A stretch of 64,000 nucleotides of DNA from Nitrosomonas sp. (GTDB lineage: Bacteria > Pseudomonadota > Gammaproteobacteria > Burkholderiales > Nitrosomonadaceae), in contig JADJBK010000006.1 in assembly GCA_016703745.1 (NCBI GenBank), positions 310,001 through 374,000 on the forward strand, in the 5' to 3' direction. The notes under the pieces are model-generated. The model made no database searches. It was not told the DNA's origin and saw only the letters and a list, made by a program, of their open reading frames with translations. Positions 15,247 through 24,478 of the stretch are shown here, piece after piece (the stretch's first letter is position 1; every line of letters begins with the position of its first letter). The translations under genes and the position numbers were made by a program.

Positions 15247-16779
15247 TTGAATCTGCTTAAGGCGCTTGCCACGGTCAGCAGTATGACGCTGCTGTCGCGC
15301 ATTCTTGGATTTGTCCGTGATTTGCTCATTGCCAGGCTGTTTGGCGCCGGTATGGCGGCAGATGCATTTTTTGTGGCTTTTCGTATTCCGAATCTGTTGC
15401 GACGCCTGTTTGCGGAAGGTGCATTTTCCCAAGCATTTGTTCCTATTCTGTCAGAATACAAAAATACACAATCCAGCGAAGCTACCCGGGAACTGATCGA
15501 CCAGGTGGCGACCCTGCTGGTGATTTCTTTATTTGTTGTTACGTTACTGGGGATACTGGCCGCACCCTTCATTATTTATATCAGTGCACCGGGATTTGCG
15601 GAGGATGCTGATAAATTTCTGCTGACAGTAGAATTACTCCGGATTACTTTTCCTTATATTCTGTTTATTTCACTGGTGGCATTGGCAGGCGGGATTCTTA
15701 ACACCTACAGTTATTTTTCAGTTCCGGCATTCACGCCGGTATTGCTTAATTTATCCTTCATCGCCTGTGCCCTGTGGCTGGCGCCATTGATGAATCCCCC
15801 GGTAATGGCACTTGCCTGGGCGGTATTTATCGGCGGTGGGTTGCAGCTGGCATTCCAGATTCCTTTTCTGTTGCGTCTCAAGAAAATGCCGCGACTGCGC
15901 CGTTTCAGATTTCGTCAAAGTGGTGCATGGCGTGTGTTGATGCTGATGGGACCGGCGGTATTCGGAGTATCTGTCGGGCAAGTCAGCATGTTGCTTAATA
16001 CTATTTTTGCTTCTCTACTTGTGACAGGCAGTGTCTCGTGGCTTTATTACGCAGACCGTTTGATGGAGTTTCCGGCAGGATTGCTGGGTGTGGCATTAGG
16101 AACCGTGATTTTGCCGTCCCTTTCCCGTCACTATGCCCAAAATGGAACGGAGGAGTTCTCGCGCTTACTTGATTGGGGACTTAGGTTAACCTTTTTGTTA
16201 ACGCTACCTGCAGCGGTTGCGTTGGCAATTTTATCCACGCCACTGATTACAACGCTTTTTTATTACGGTGCTTTTACCGCACAGGATGTCTGGATGACGC
16301 GCGAAGCGCTGATCGCCTATAGTTTTGGATTACTTGGCCTGATTCTGGTTAAGGTGCTGGCGCCGGGCTTTTACGCACGCCAGAATATCAAAACGCCGGT
16401 AAAAATTGCTGTCATTACGTTTACTGCCACACAGCTGATGAATCTAGTATTTATCCTGCCATTGCAGCATACCGGGCTGGCGCTTGCCATTGGTCTGGGC
16501 GCCTGCCTGAATGCGGGTCTTTTGTATTACAAATTGCACGCCCATCGTATCTATCAGCCTCAGCCTGGATGGATGGTTTTTTTGTTCAAGATTATGCTGG
16601 CCGTTGTGTTGATGGGGATCGGGATAGCAATTGCCGCTGGTGATGGTGCCGGATGGCTTGCCGCTACAGCAGCCGAACGTGCGATCAAACTCAGTTGGGT
16701 TGTTTTGTTGGGTGGCGGGATTTATGGGACCTGCCTGTGGTTATTGGGATTTCGCCTGCAGGATTTTTCCCGGCAGTAG
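15247..16779 (+). CDS. murJ: Lipid II flippase MurJ (MviN)
   Basis: 510 residues, about fourteen hydrophobic segments, MOP superfamily. It flips the peptidoglycan precursor lipid II across the inner membrane. The N-terminus LLKALATVSSMTLLSRILGF and RDLLIARLFGAGMAADAFFV with FRIPNLLRRLFAEGAFSQAF are diagnostic (Arg and Asp in the central cavity). The internal YYADRLMEFPAGLLGVALGT is the second hallmark. The only start compatible with this N-terminus is TTG at 15247, with GGGAG upstream. Convergent with aroK. Confidence 0.95.
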   Translation: MNLLKALATVSSMTLLSRILGFVRDLLIARLFGAGMAADAFFVAFRIPNLLRRLFAEGAFSQAFVPILSEYKNTQSSEATRELIDQVATLLVISLFVVTLLGILAAPFIIYISAPGFAEDADKFLLTVELLRITFPYILFISLVALAGGILNTYSYFSVPAFTPVLLNLSFIACALWLAPLMNPPVMALAWAVFIGGGLQLAFQIPFLLRLKKMPRLRRFRFRQSGAWRVLMLMGPAVFGVSVGQVSMLLNTIFASLLVTGSVSWLYYADRLMEFPAGLLGVALGTVILPSLSRHYAQNGTEEFSRLLDWGLRLTFLLTLPAAVALAILSTPLITTLFYYGAFTAQDVWMTREALIAYSFGLLGLILVKVLAPGFYARQNIKTPVKIAVITFTATQLMNLVFILPLQHTGLALAIGLGACLNAGLLYYKLHAHRIYQPQPGWMVFLFKIMLAVVLMGIGIAIAAGDGAGWLAATAAERAIKLSWVVLLGGGIYGTCLWLLGFRLQDFSRQ

Positions 16780-16863
16780 CGTCGCGGGTAAATCAGTCAG
16801 GGTCAGGAAGATCGACTGCAAAGAAACAGGCGTTGTAACTATCCCATAATGCAGAAATTGTTC

Positions 16864-17457
16864 TTAATCATTCGATGGCATGATCGGTTGTGATAAGCGG
16901 AACTCCTCCAGCTTTTTTATTAGAGTCTGCACCAGTGCACGTGCACTTTGTCGACCACTATCAAGGATGATATGGGCGGTTTCTCGGTAGAGTGGATCAC
17001 GCTGGTTGAATAATTCAATCAATCTCGCCTGTGGATTATCGGTTTGCAGCAAGGGACGGTTTTTATCGAAACGGGTACGCCGTTTCAGTTCATTGACCGG
17101 TACACGTAAATAAATAACGGTTCCATTTTTTCGTAACAGTTCACGATTTTCTTCGCGTAACACCGCACCCCCACCTGTTGCCAATACGATATCGGGTAGC
17201 AGCACCACTGCCTGCAGTACTTCCGTTTCCCGTTTACGGAATCCTGCTTCTCCTTCAAACTCGAAAATTACCGGAATATTCACACCGGTACGCTGCTGAA
17301 TTTCGTGATCCGAATCAATAAAGGTTCTACCCATACTGCTTGCCAGTAATTTACCGATCGTCGTCTTACCTGCGCCCATCAGGCCAATGAGAATAATGTT
17401 GCCAATGGGCAGTCTGTTGTCATGCCTGGCGCTAGTAGAGGAATTGCCGCGTTGCAT
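16864..17457 (-). CDS. aroK: Shikimate kinase
   Basis: 197 residues. Phosphorylates shikimate at the 3-OH in chorismate synthesis. Walker A is GLMGAGKTTIG. The shikimate-binding residues lie in FIDSDHEIQQRTG and the FRKRE segment. GGGAVLREENR is the third motif, and RTRFDKNRPLL belongs to the lid. About 18 extra residues precede the core. In many proteobacteria aroK is followed by aroB; here the downstream neighbour is the convergent murJ, so aroB is elsewhere. Confidence 0.93.
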   Translation of the reverse strand: MQRGNSSTSARHDNRLPIGNIILIGLMGAGKTTIGKLLASSMGRTFIDSDHEIQQRTGVNIPVIFEFEGEAGFRKRETEVLQAVVLLPDIVLATGGGAVLREENRELLRKNGTVIYLRVPVNELKRRTRFDKNRPLLQTDNPQARLIELFNQRDPLYRETAHIILDSGRQSARALVQTLIKKLEEFRLSQPIMPSND

Positions 17458-17537
17458 GTTTTAATCTTCAAAGAAGGGGGCGGATAACAATATCCTATCC
17501 CATAAATTTACAGCAATTATGCGAACCTGGCAGGCGC

Positions 17538-18068
17538 TTAGCGACATTCCTCAGCACCTTCAAAAACCTTTTTACCTTGTTGCCAATAAGTGGCAGCGCT
17601 ACCTTTTATCCAGAAAACTTCATTCTCATCCCGGTTGAATCGCACGCCTGATGCGGCAACTGATTGAGGTAACAAGACTTTGCGGCCAGAGAAAAGAATG
17701 GTAGCGGTTTCGGCAGTCTCATCAAAGAAAACTGCCAGACGCTCGCCATCAATAGAAATATAGACTTTATCCGCTATGGCGAATAATTGCTCGCTGAAAA
17801 TTTTATAGTGCAGTGCGTTGATCCATTCATCTGATCCAGGGTCGGGTCCATGTCCATCCCTGTCGTTAATCGCATACTGATGACTGATTGCCTGCAGCCA
17901 TTCATGACTACCGATTTCGGCATCAATAACCTGGCTCCCTTGTGATTTAGCAGCGATATCAACTTGTTCCATCCAGTCCGTAGAACCAGGAACCGGAATC
18001 TCCTGCTCCTTCACGCTGGCACAGGCAGCCAAAATAAAGAACAGCGGCAGTAGGAGAATAAAACGCAC
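17538..18068 (-). CDS. Lipoprotein with MliC-like domain and three 25-residue repeats
   Basis: 176 residues. Signal peptide with lipobox ILAAC (Cys 16), so probably a lipoprotein. Residues ~28-90 contain the motif GSxxWxxxx at 28, 53 and 78 (GSTDWMEQV, GSHEWLQAI, GSDEWINAL), an exact 25-residue period. The C-terminal ~75 residues (SIDGERLAVFFDE, ATILFSGRKVLLPQ, SGVRFNRDENEVFWIKG) resemble MliC, the c-type lysozyme inhibitor fold. The first cysteine usual in MliC is not visible, while the C-terminal EEC is. The gene is 12 bp downstream of trhP and could share its transcript. A role in lysozyme defence is inference. Confidence 0.65.
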   Translation of the reverse strand: MRFILLLPLFFILAACASVKEQEIPVPGSTDWMEQVDIAAKSQGSQVIDAEIGSHEWLQAISHQYAINDRDGHGPDPGSDEWINALHYKIFSEQLFAIADKVYISIDGERLAVFFDETAETATILFSGRKVLLPQSVAASGVRFNRDENEVFWIKGSAATYWQQGKKVFEGAEECR

Positions 18069-18080
18069 TTTCAGAAATGC

Positions 18081-19445
18081 TTAAAGAAAGCGAGCGACAA
18101 AAGCTTTTTCAACGTTACCCGTCAACGGAATTCTGACCCGGTGTCCACTTCCGGGAGCAGCCGTGATTGGATTGCCGCGTAAATCTTCCATAGTTTCCAG
18201 CTGGATGACGCGATTACCCTCCGGATGCACAATTTCAAGGCGATCACCAACCACAAAGCGGTTCTTGACCGCTACTTCAACCATGCCATTAACCGTATCA
18301 ACTTGTTCTATATCACCCACATACTGACTGCGGGCGGATTCGGAATGCCCGCGCAGATAGTTCTGTGTTTCCTGGCTATGATGCCGCTGGTAAAAACCAT
18401 CTGTATAGCCTCGATTGGCGAGCCCTTCCAGTTGTGCCAGCAGTGAGGGATCAAATGGACGTTGCTGGACGGCATCATTGATTGCCTGGCGATAGACCTG
18501 TGCAGTGCGTGCAACGTAATAAGCCGATTTGGTGCGTCCCTCCACTTTGAGCGAATCAATACCGATTTCAGTCAGCTGAGCAACATGCTCTACTGCGCGC
18601 AGATCCTTGGAATTCATGATGTAGGTACCATGTTCATCTTCCATGATTGGCATCAACTGGCCTGGCCGTTGCGTTTCCTCGATTAGATAGACTTTGTCCG
18701 CAGCAGGATGCCGGGGAATGGAAAGGTTGCCATCCATTAATGCTGAGTTTGCAGTTGACAGCGCCTGATTGAAATCAAAATCAATCTGTTCAACCGGTTC
18801 AACGTCGCCACTGGCACTTTCGACGGCATCCTTAACTTTATAATCCCAGCGACACGAATTGGTACAGGTGCCCTGATTGGGGTCACGATGATTGAAATAA
18901 CCAGAAAGCAGGCAGCGTCCGGAATAGGCGATGCACAAGGCACCATGCACGAAAACTTCCAGTTCCATATCCGGGCAAAGTTCACGAATTTCACGAATCT
19001 CTTCAAGAGATAATTCACGTGACAGAATCACGCGCGTCAACCCCAGGGATTGCCAGAATCTTACTGCTGCATAATTAACCGTGTTGGCCTGAACCGAGAG
19101 ATGAACGGGTATTTCCGGCCACTTTTCCCTAACCAGCATGATCAAACCGGGGTCTGCCATGATCAGCGCATCAGGCTGCAAGGCAATCACCGTTTCCATA
19201 TCAGCCAGATAAGTCTTGACCTTGGCATTATGTGGCATCAGGTTGCTGGTGACAAAGAACTTTTTCCCCAGCTGATGAGCTTCAGTGATGCCGGCATGAA
19301 TCTGCGGTAATGAGAATTCATTGTTGCGTGCGCGCAGGGAATAGCGTGGCTGCCCTGCGTAGACCGCATCTGCACCAAACGCAAAAGCGGCGCGCATCTT
19401 TTCCAGAGAACCAGCAGGTAAGAGCAATTCAGGGGTTTTCATCAT
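18081..19445 (-). CDS. trhP: Peptidase U32 family, tRNA hydroxylation protein TrhP/YegQ type
   Basis: 454 residues, matching E. coli YegQ (TrhP) in length. Its family, together with TrhO, provides 5-hydroxyuridine at tRNA position 34 using prephenate. The N-terminus ELLLPAGSLEKMRAAFAFGA and DAVYAGQPRYSLRARNNEF carry the U32 barrel. The U32 signature is EVFVHGALCIAYSGRCLLS. Cysteines at GTCTNSCRW and the others are iron-sulfur ligand candidates. IGIDSLKVEGRTKSAYYV is also typical. Earlier annotations call it a collagenase-like protease; protease activity is doubtful. Confidence 0.9.
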   Translation of the reverse strand: MMKTPELLLPAGSLEKMRAAFAFGADAVYAGQPRYSLRARNNEFSLPQIHAGITEAHQLGKKFFVTSNLMPHNAKVKTYLADMETVIALQPDALIMADPGLIMLVREKWPEIPVHLSVQANTVNYAAVRFWQSLGLTRVILSRELSLEEIREIRELCPDMELEVFVHGALCIAYSGRCLLSGYFNHRDPNQGTCTNSCRWDYKVKDAVESASGDVEPVEQIDFDFNQALSTANSALMDGNLSIPRHPAADKVYLIEETQRPGQLMPIMEDEHGTYIMNSKDLRAVEHVAQLTEIGIDSLKVEGRTKSAYYVARTAQVYRQAINDAVQQRPFDPSLLAQLEGLANRGYTDGFYQRHHSQETQNYLRGHSESARSQYVGDIEQVDTVNGMVEVAVKNRFVVGDRLEIVHPEGNRVIQLETMEDLRGNPITAAPGSGHRVRIPLTGNVEKAFVARFL

Positions 19446-19574
19446 AGTGTAAAATGCCGAGGTTAACCGTGGGGTAGTTTAGAATCAGAGATCATCCTCG
19501 AATCCGTCAGACTTCCTGCTCCGGTTTGCTCGACGTATTATCCTTATCTGTCAAATTCCCGGAATTGTATCATC

Positions 19575-22500
19575 ATGGCAGTAAACCCAGCTTTTGTTCA
19601 CTTGCGCCTGCATAGCGAATATTCCATCGTTGATGGTATCGTGCGTATTGATGAAGCCGTGGCTGCGGCGCACGAAGACGCCATGCCTGCACTGGCATTG
19701 ACTGATTTGTCCAATGTGTTCGGGTTGGTCAAATTTTACCAGTCAGCTTGCCGGGCAGGTATCAAACCAATTGCTGGCTGTGATGTTTGGATCAGTAATG
19801 ATCACGAGCCGGACAAACCTTATCGCACCTTGCTGCTGTGTCAGTCGTTATCTGGCTATCTTCGCCTGTGCCAGTTGTTGTCACAAGCTTATCGCCTGAA
19901 TAATCAGCATGGTCGTGCAGAGCTCAAAAAATGCTGGTTTGAGACGGAAGCTATCGGCAACGAAGGTCTGATCGCTTTATCCGGAGGAATATCGGGGGAA
20001 GTTACCCGGAAGCTTTTACTGGCTGATACCCCGGCAGCAGAAGCAGCTGCCCGCGACTGGGCGCGTCTTTTTCCAGACAGATTTTATCTGGAAGTTCAGC
20101 GCTGTGGCCAATCCAATGAGGAATCCTGGGTACGGGCAACCTTGCATCTTGCTGCCAGATTGGAATTGCCGGTAGTAGCAACGCACCCGGTGCAATTTAT
20201 GCAGCCTGATGATTACAAGGCGCATGATGCCCGCGTTTGTATTACGCAGGGACATGTTCTTGGTGATCAGCGTCGCCCAAAGGAATTCACCGGAGAACAA
20301 TATTTTAAAACTCAGTCACAAATGGCTGAATTGTTCAATGACATTCCGACTGCCCTGACCAATAGTGTAGAGATTGCACGACGTTGCTCGCTGCTGCTGG
20401 ATTTGAATGTTACCCGGCTACCCACTTTTCCCACGCCAGCAGGTGTGAGCATTGAACAATATTTAAGAGAGCAGGCGCAGACTGGTCTTGAGATTCGTCT
20501 TAAACAACTTTTCCCGCAGCCGGAAATTCGTGACAGTAAAAAACCGCCGTATCAGTCACGCTTGAATTTTGAGGTGGATACGATCATACAGATGGGGTTT
20601 CCGGGCTATTTCCTGATTGTGGCTGATTTCATCAACTGGGCAAAGCGTCACGATGTGCCGGTTGGCCCGGGACGAGGTTCCGGAGCGGGTTCCCTGGTCG
20701 CTTATTCACTAGGGATTACCGATCTGGATCCACTACGTTACGATTTACTGTTTGAGCGCTTTCTCAATCCGGAACGTGTATCCATGCCTGATTTCGATAT
20801 TGATTTCTGTCAGGATCGGCGTGAACGGGTAATTGAATATGTGCGTAATCGCTACGGTGCGGACAGCGTAGCGCAAATCATCACCTTTGGCACGATGGCA
20901 GCCAAGGCAGTCGTGCGTGATGTAGGCCGGGTACTGGATCTGCCGTATAACTTTGTTGATCAACTGGCGAAACTGATCCCATTTGAGCTGGGCATGACCT
21001 TACGCAAAGCCCGCGAGCTTGAGCCTGTGCTGAATCAGCGTGCCGCTGCTGAGGAAGACGTGCGAAATCTGCTTGAACTCGCGGAACGTCTTGAAGGTTT
21101 AACGCGCAATGTTGGCATGCATGCCGGAGGCGTCCTGATTGCACCTGGAGAGATCTCCGATTTTTGCCCGATTTATTGCGCAAATTCTGGTGACGCAGTG
21201 GTCAGCCAATTCGATAAGGACGATGTCGAAAAAATTGGACTCGTTAAATTTGACTTTCTGGGGCTGCGCACACTGACGATTCTGGACCGGGCAGTTGATG
21301 ATATCCGTCACATTAGCAAGGCTGTGGCAGGAGAGTTGACTTCCTCCTCTTTTTCGCTGGACGCCATTTCCTTGCAGGATAACGCCACATTTAATCTGAT
21401 GGCCAAAGGCAATACTGTCGGTATCTTTCAGTTTGAATCACGCGGGATGAAAGATCTGTTACAGAAAGCCAAACCCGACCGGTTTGAAGATCTGATTGCC
21501 CTGGTGGCACTCTACCGGCCTGGCCCGATGGACCTGATTCCTGATTTTATTGAACGCAAACATGGCAAACGGGTAGATTATCCTGACCCAAGGCTGGAGC
21601 CTATACTGGGTGCAACCTACGGCATTATGATCTACCAGGAACAAGTCATGCAGATCGCCCAGGTAATGGGGGGTTACAGCCTGGGCAGCGCCGATCTGCT
21701 TCGACGCGCCATGGGCAAAAAGAAAGTTGAAGAAATGGCGCAACAACGGGCTATTTTCGTCAAGGGCGCCATCAAGAACGGCGTCAGTGAACAGAATGCT
21801 ATCCTGCTGTTTAATCTGATGGAAAAATTTGCCGGATATGGATTCAACAAATCCCATGCCGCTGCCTACGCGCTGATTGCCTACCAGACGGCCTATCTCA
21901 AGACACATTACCCTGCTGAATTGCTGGCCGCCTGCCTTTCAGGGGACATGGACGATACGGATAAAGTCAATGTATTTTATGAGGATTGCAGACTTAATGG
22001 CATTACGCTGTTACCACCGGACATCAACCAGTCTGTTTACCGTTTTGTACCAATCGATGCTCGAACAATACGCTATGGTTTGGGTGCAATCAAAGGAACG
22101 GGAGAAGCGGCGATCAATGCAATTGTGCAGGCACGGCAAAGCAAAGGAGCGTTCACCAATTTGTTTGATTTATGTCAGCGTGCTGACCGGCGCATCATCA
22201 ATCGTCGCGTTGTAGAAGCGCTGATACGTGCGGGTGCACTCGATTGTCTCGACACCAACCGGGCAGCGTTAATGGCTTCTGTCGGCATTGCAATCGAATA
22301 TGCCGATCAACGTAGCCAGACAGCCAGACAGTTGAGTTTGTTTGGTGATGATGAGATTGTCAACCAGCCGCCTGCTCTGGCTGCTGTACCTGTCTGGCCG
22401 GAAAGAATGCGTCTGCAGCAAGAGAAAATTGCGCTGGGATTCTATTTGAGCGGTCATCCGTTCAACAGTTATGCTGCAGAACTGAAACGATTTATTTCAA

Positions 22501-23060
22501 CTCGGCTCAATCAGCTCAGCCCGGGACGTGATCTCCAACTCATTACCGGCATCATTTTTGCCATCCGCACGCAAATGACACGACGCGGAAAAATCGCAAT
22601 TGTGCTGCTTGATGATGGTTCAGCACGTGTGGAAGTCGTCGTTTACAACGATCTACTGAGTGAACACGCTGCTCGCCTGAAAACGGATGAACTATTGATA
22701 GCCAGAGTAGTGGTCAGCAAGAATGGGCACGATGGAGGTGAACCACGTATCGTAGTAAAAGAAATTACAGATTTTGTTGATATTCGTTCGAGTTACGCAA
22801 AAAAGTTAAAACTGACCATCCATGGATCAGAGTTACCGGATTGTACAAAATTACAGGAAATACTTATCGTTCACCGCCCACCAGCAGCTTTGCCCGGTAC
22901 GGTTGCTGTGCCGGCGTGTCCGGTTACGATTCAATTCAGAAATGCTCAGGCAAGCTGTGAAATCAATCTTGGAGATCAATGGCGTGTTCGTCTACAGGAA
23001 ACTTTGATTGAAACGCTGGCGGAAACTTTGGGGGTGAATAATGTGGAAATCCTCTATTGA
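19575..23060 (+). CDS. dnaE: DNA polymerase III subunit alpha
   Basis: 1161 residues, full length. Replicative polymerase catalytic subunit. The N-terminal PHP domain (~1-270) begins FVHLRLHSEYSIVDG. The polymerase active site PDFDIDFCQDRRE lies near residue 405, preceded by VGPGRGSGAGSLVAY. The finger/thumb region contains FNKSHAAAYALIAYQTAYLK. A helix-hairpin-helix precedes the OB domain (LITGIIFAIRTQMTRRGK). The start ATG follows ATTGTATCATC with no strong ribosome site. The 3' end runs straight into the repeat region, where a transposase fragment begins within 30 bp of the stop. Confidence 0.97.
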   Translation: MAVNPAFVHLRLHSEYSIVDGIVRIDEAVAAAHEDAMPALALTDLSNVFGLVKFYQSACRAGIKPIAGCDVWISNDHEPDKPYRTLLLCQSLSGYLRLCQLLSQAYRLNNQHGRAELKKCWFETEAIGNEGLIALSGGISGEVTRKLLLADTPAAEAAARDWARLFPDRFYLEVQRCGQSNEESWVRATLHLAARLELPVVATHPVQFMQPDDYKAHDARVCITQGHVLGDQRRPKEFTGEQYFKTQSQMAELFNDIPTALTNSVEIARRCSLLLDLNVTRLPTFPTPAGVSIEQYLREQAQTGLEIRLKQLFPQPEIRDSKKPPYQSRLNFEVDTIIQMGFPGYFLIVADFINWAKRHDVPVGPGRGSGAGSLVAYSLGITDLDPLRYDLLFERFLNPERVSMPDFDIDFCQDRRERVIEYVRNRYGADSVAQIITFGTMAAKAVVRDVGRVLDLPYNFVDQLAKLIPFELGMTLRKARELEPVLNQRAAAEEDVRNLLELAERLEGLTRNVGMHAGGVLIAPGEISDFCPIYCANSGDAVVSQFDKDDVEKIGLVKFDFLGLRTLTILDRAVDDIRHISKAVAGELTSSSFSLDAISLQDNATFNLMAKGNTVGIFQFESRGMKDLLQKAKPDRFEDLIALVALYRPGPMDLIPDFIERKHGKRVDYPDPRLEPILGATYGIMIYQEQVMQIAQVMGGYSLGSADLLRRAMGKKKVEEMAQQRAIFVKGAIKNGVSEQNAILLFNLMEKFAGYGFNKSHAAAYALIAYQTAYLKTHYPAELLAACLSGDMDDTDKVNVFYEDCRLNGITLLPPDINQSVYRFVPIDARTIRYGLGAIKGTGEAAINAIVQARQSKGAFTNLFDLCQRADRRIINRRVVEALIRAGALDCLDTNRAALMASVGIAIEYADQRSQTARQLSLFGDDEIVNQPPALAAVPVWPERMRLQQEKIALGFYLSGHPFNSYAAELKRFISTRLNQLSPGRDLQLITGIIFAIRTQMTRRGKIAIVLLDDGSARVEVVVYNDLLSEHAARLKTDELLIARVVVSKNGHDGGEPRIVVKEITDFVDIRSSYAKKLKLTIHGSELPDCTKLQEILIVHRPPAALPGTVAVPACPVTIQFRNAQASCEINLGDQWRVRLQETLIETLAETLGVNNVEILY

Positions 23061-23087
23061 GTAATGGCTTCAACCCCGTCTAATAAT

Positions 23088-23257
23088 CCTTTTCGAATCG
23101 ATGCCTGGGTGGTTTTGCCGGAGCATTTGTATTGCGTGTGGACGTTGCCGCCGGGTGATGCCGATTTCATGGCCGTATTCCACATTCCATCGATAGGTTG
23201 CGAGCGGCATTTATCCAGTGGATTGATGCGGCGACGCCAGCGCCACGGTTGACGGTG
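23088..23257 (+). pseudogene. Decayed second copy of the REP-associated tyrosine transposase
   Basis: The sequence matches two separate parts of the intact gene at 23910-24440. The first is the FRIDAWVVLPEH...VWTLPPGDADF block. The second is the terminal block around the final 90 bp. About 210 bp between them are deleted, and the 5' third is absent. The HUH motif reads HLY where the intact copy has HLH, so the metal-binding pair is broken. It is followed, as in the intact copy, by the same flank and a REP element. Confidence 0.8.
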
Positions 23258-23302
23258 GTGCATGATGGGAGTCGATGCAATGACCGGGAATGGCGAAAAT
23301 GG

Positions 23303-23444
23303 GTAGGCCCGATTAGCATCGCGTAATCGGGCGGGGTATCACCGAAATGCAAATAAACGGGGTGTTGCCGGAATGTAAATAAGCCTTGTGCGAATAGGCC
23401 CGGTTATGCAATAAGCCCGATTACGCTACGCTAATCGGGCCTAC
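23303..23444 (+). repeat. Pair of REP elements in inverted orientation
   Basis: Direct REP at 23303-23332: GTAG followed by the 9-bp stem GCCCGATTA / TAATCGGGC. Inverted REP at 23415-23444, ending CTAC. The ~80 bp between carry the ACGGGGTGTTGCCGG block found in every unit of the large array. This is the BIME-like arrangement seen with RAYT transposases. Confidence 0.8.
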
Positions 23445-23525
23445 GCGGGCTGCACCGGATGGTTAAGCGGGGGGGTGAGTGCAGGTAGGGCGCAATGCCC
23501 GTTGGTTATTGTGCCTTACGCAGGT

Positions 23526-23774
23526 TTATGTTTCATTTCGCAAGTCGAGGCGATGCTCGATTCTTTCCAGACGTTCCATGATCCGGTCGATGGAAGCTTG
23601 TTGGCGAGCACCGGTTTCATCACCGGCAATAATTTCCCGGCGCACCAGCGACAGACTGCTCTCCAATGATGAAAGCCTGAGCTTTACCTCCTTCATGTCA
23701 TCGGCTATGAGATCGACACGCCCCCGGATAGGTCGAAGGTGTTCCAAAACAAGATTTTCACTGCTTTCACTCAT
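23526..23774 (-). CDS. Small coiled-coil protein, function unknown
   Basis: 82 residues from the ATG at 23774 (MSESSENLVLEHLRPIRG), nearly all helical with heptad-like Leu/Ile spacing: VDLIADDMKEVKLRLSSLES, RMERLERIEHRLDL-type ending. Similar short proteins are widespread in proteobacterial accessory regions, where their role is unknown. The upstream reading frame is open to 23855, but the extra residues look non-coding. It sits between the decayed and intact transposase copies and opposes both. A structural or toxin-partner role cannot be inferred. Confidence 0.65.
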   Translation of the reverse strand: MSESSENLVLEHLRPIRGRVDLIADDMKEVKLRLSSLESSLSLVRREIIAGDETGARQQASIDRIMERLERIEHRLDLRNET

Positions 23775-23909
23775 GTTCGTTTCTCTCTGGAATAATTTAC
23801 GTAAAAGTTTAGCACTTACAAACTTAAAACGACAAACAATCCATGTAGGACGCATGTTGTTTTAATCGAATGTCAATTAACATTGATATTTTCCAAAGCA
23901 GGGGAAAAT

Positions 23910-24440
23910 ATGTCCCACTACCGGCGCGCATTCATACCGGGAGGTACCTGGTTTTTCACGGTGAATCTGCTGCAGCGGCATCACAACGACTTGCTCGTTC
24001 GTGAAATTGACTTGCTGCGCGAAACGGTACAACGGGTGCGTAAACGCTACCCTTTTCAAATCGATGCCTGGGTGGTTTTGCCGGAGCATTTGCATTGCGT
24101 GTGGACGTTGCCGCCGGGTGATGCCGATTTCAGTACGCGGTGGCGTTTGATCAAAAGCGCGTTTTCGCGCGCATTACCCAGGACCGAATACCGGTCGAAT
24201 GTTCGCAAGGCGGCCGGGGAGCGCGGCATATGGCAACGGCGTTATTGGGAGCACGTCATCCGTGACGATACCGATTATCAACGCCATGTGGATTATGTGC
24301 ATGTGAATCCTTTGAAGCATGGGCATGTCAGGCGCGTGGCCGATTGGCCATATTCCACATTCCATCGATATGTTGCGAGAGGCATTTATCCAGTGGATTG
24401 GTGCGGCGACGCCAGCGCCACGGTTGGCGGCGGTGCATGA
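23910..24440 (+). CDS. REP-associated tyrosine transposase (RAYT)
   Basis: 176 residues from the ATG at 23910. A Y1 HUH-superfamily transposase/endonuclease. The N-terminus SHYRRAFIPGGTWFFTVNLL is typical. The HUH motif is in LPEHLHCVWTLP. The catalytic tyrosine lies in HVDYVHVNPLKHG, followed by the common VADWPYSTFHRYV. RAYTs cut at REP elements with a GTAG foot and a hairpin; such elements begin 39 bp after the stop and recur through the array that follows, so enzyme and substrate are linked. The extreme C-terminus (DASATVGGGA) and downstream bases are homologous to part of the array unit. All key residues are present, so it may be active. Confidence 0.92.
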   Translation: MSHYRRAFIPGGTWFFTVNLLQRHHNDLLVREIDLLRETVQRVRKRYPFQIDAWVVLPEHLHCVWTLPPGDADFSTRWRLIKSAFSRALPRTEYRSNVRKAAGERGIWQRRYWEHVIRDDTDYQRHVDYVHVNPLKHGHVRRVADWPYSTFHRYVARGIYPVDWCGDASATVGGGA

Positions 24441-24478
24441 TGGGGGGGCGATGCAATGACCGGGAATGGCGAAAATGG

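Noticed and set aside
23883..23909. Upstream start for RAYT at 23883
   Set aside because: The nine added residues start at a non-ATG codon and do not match the family N-terminus; ATG at 23910 is standard.
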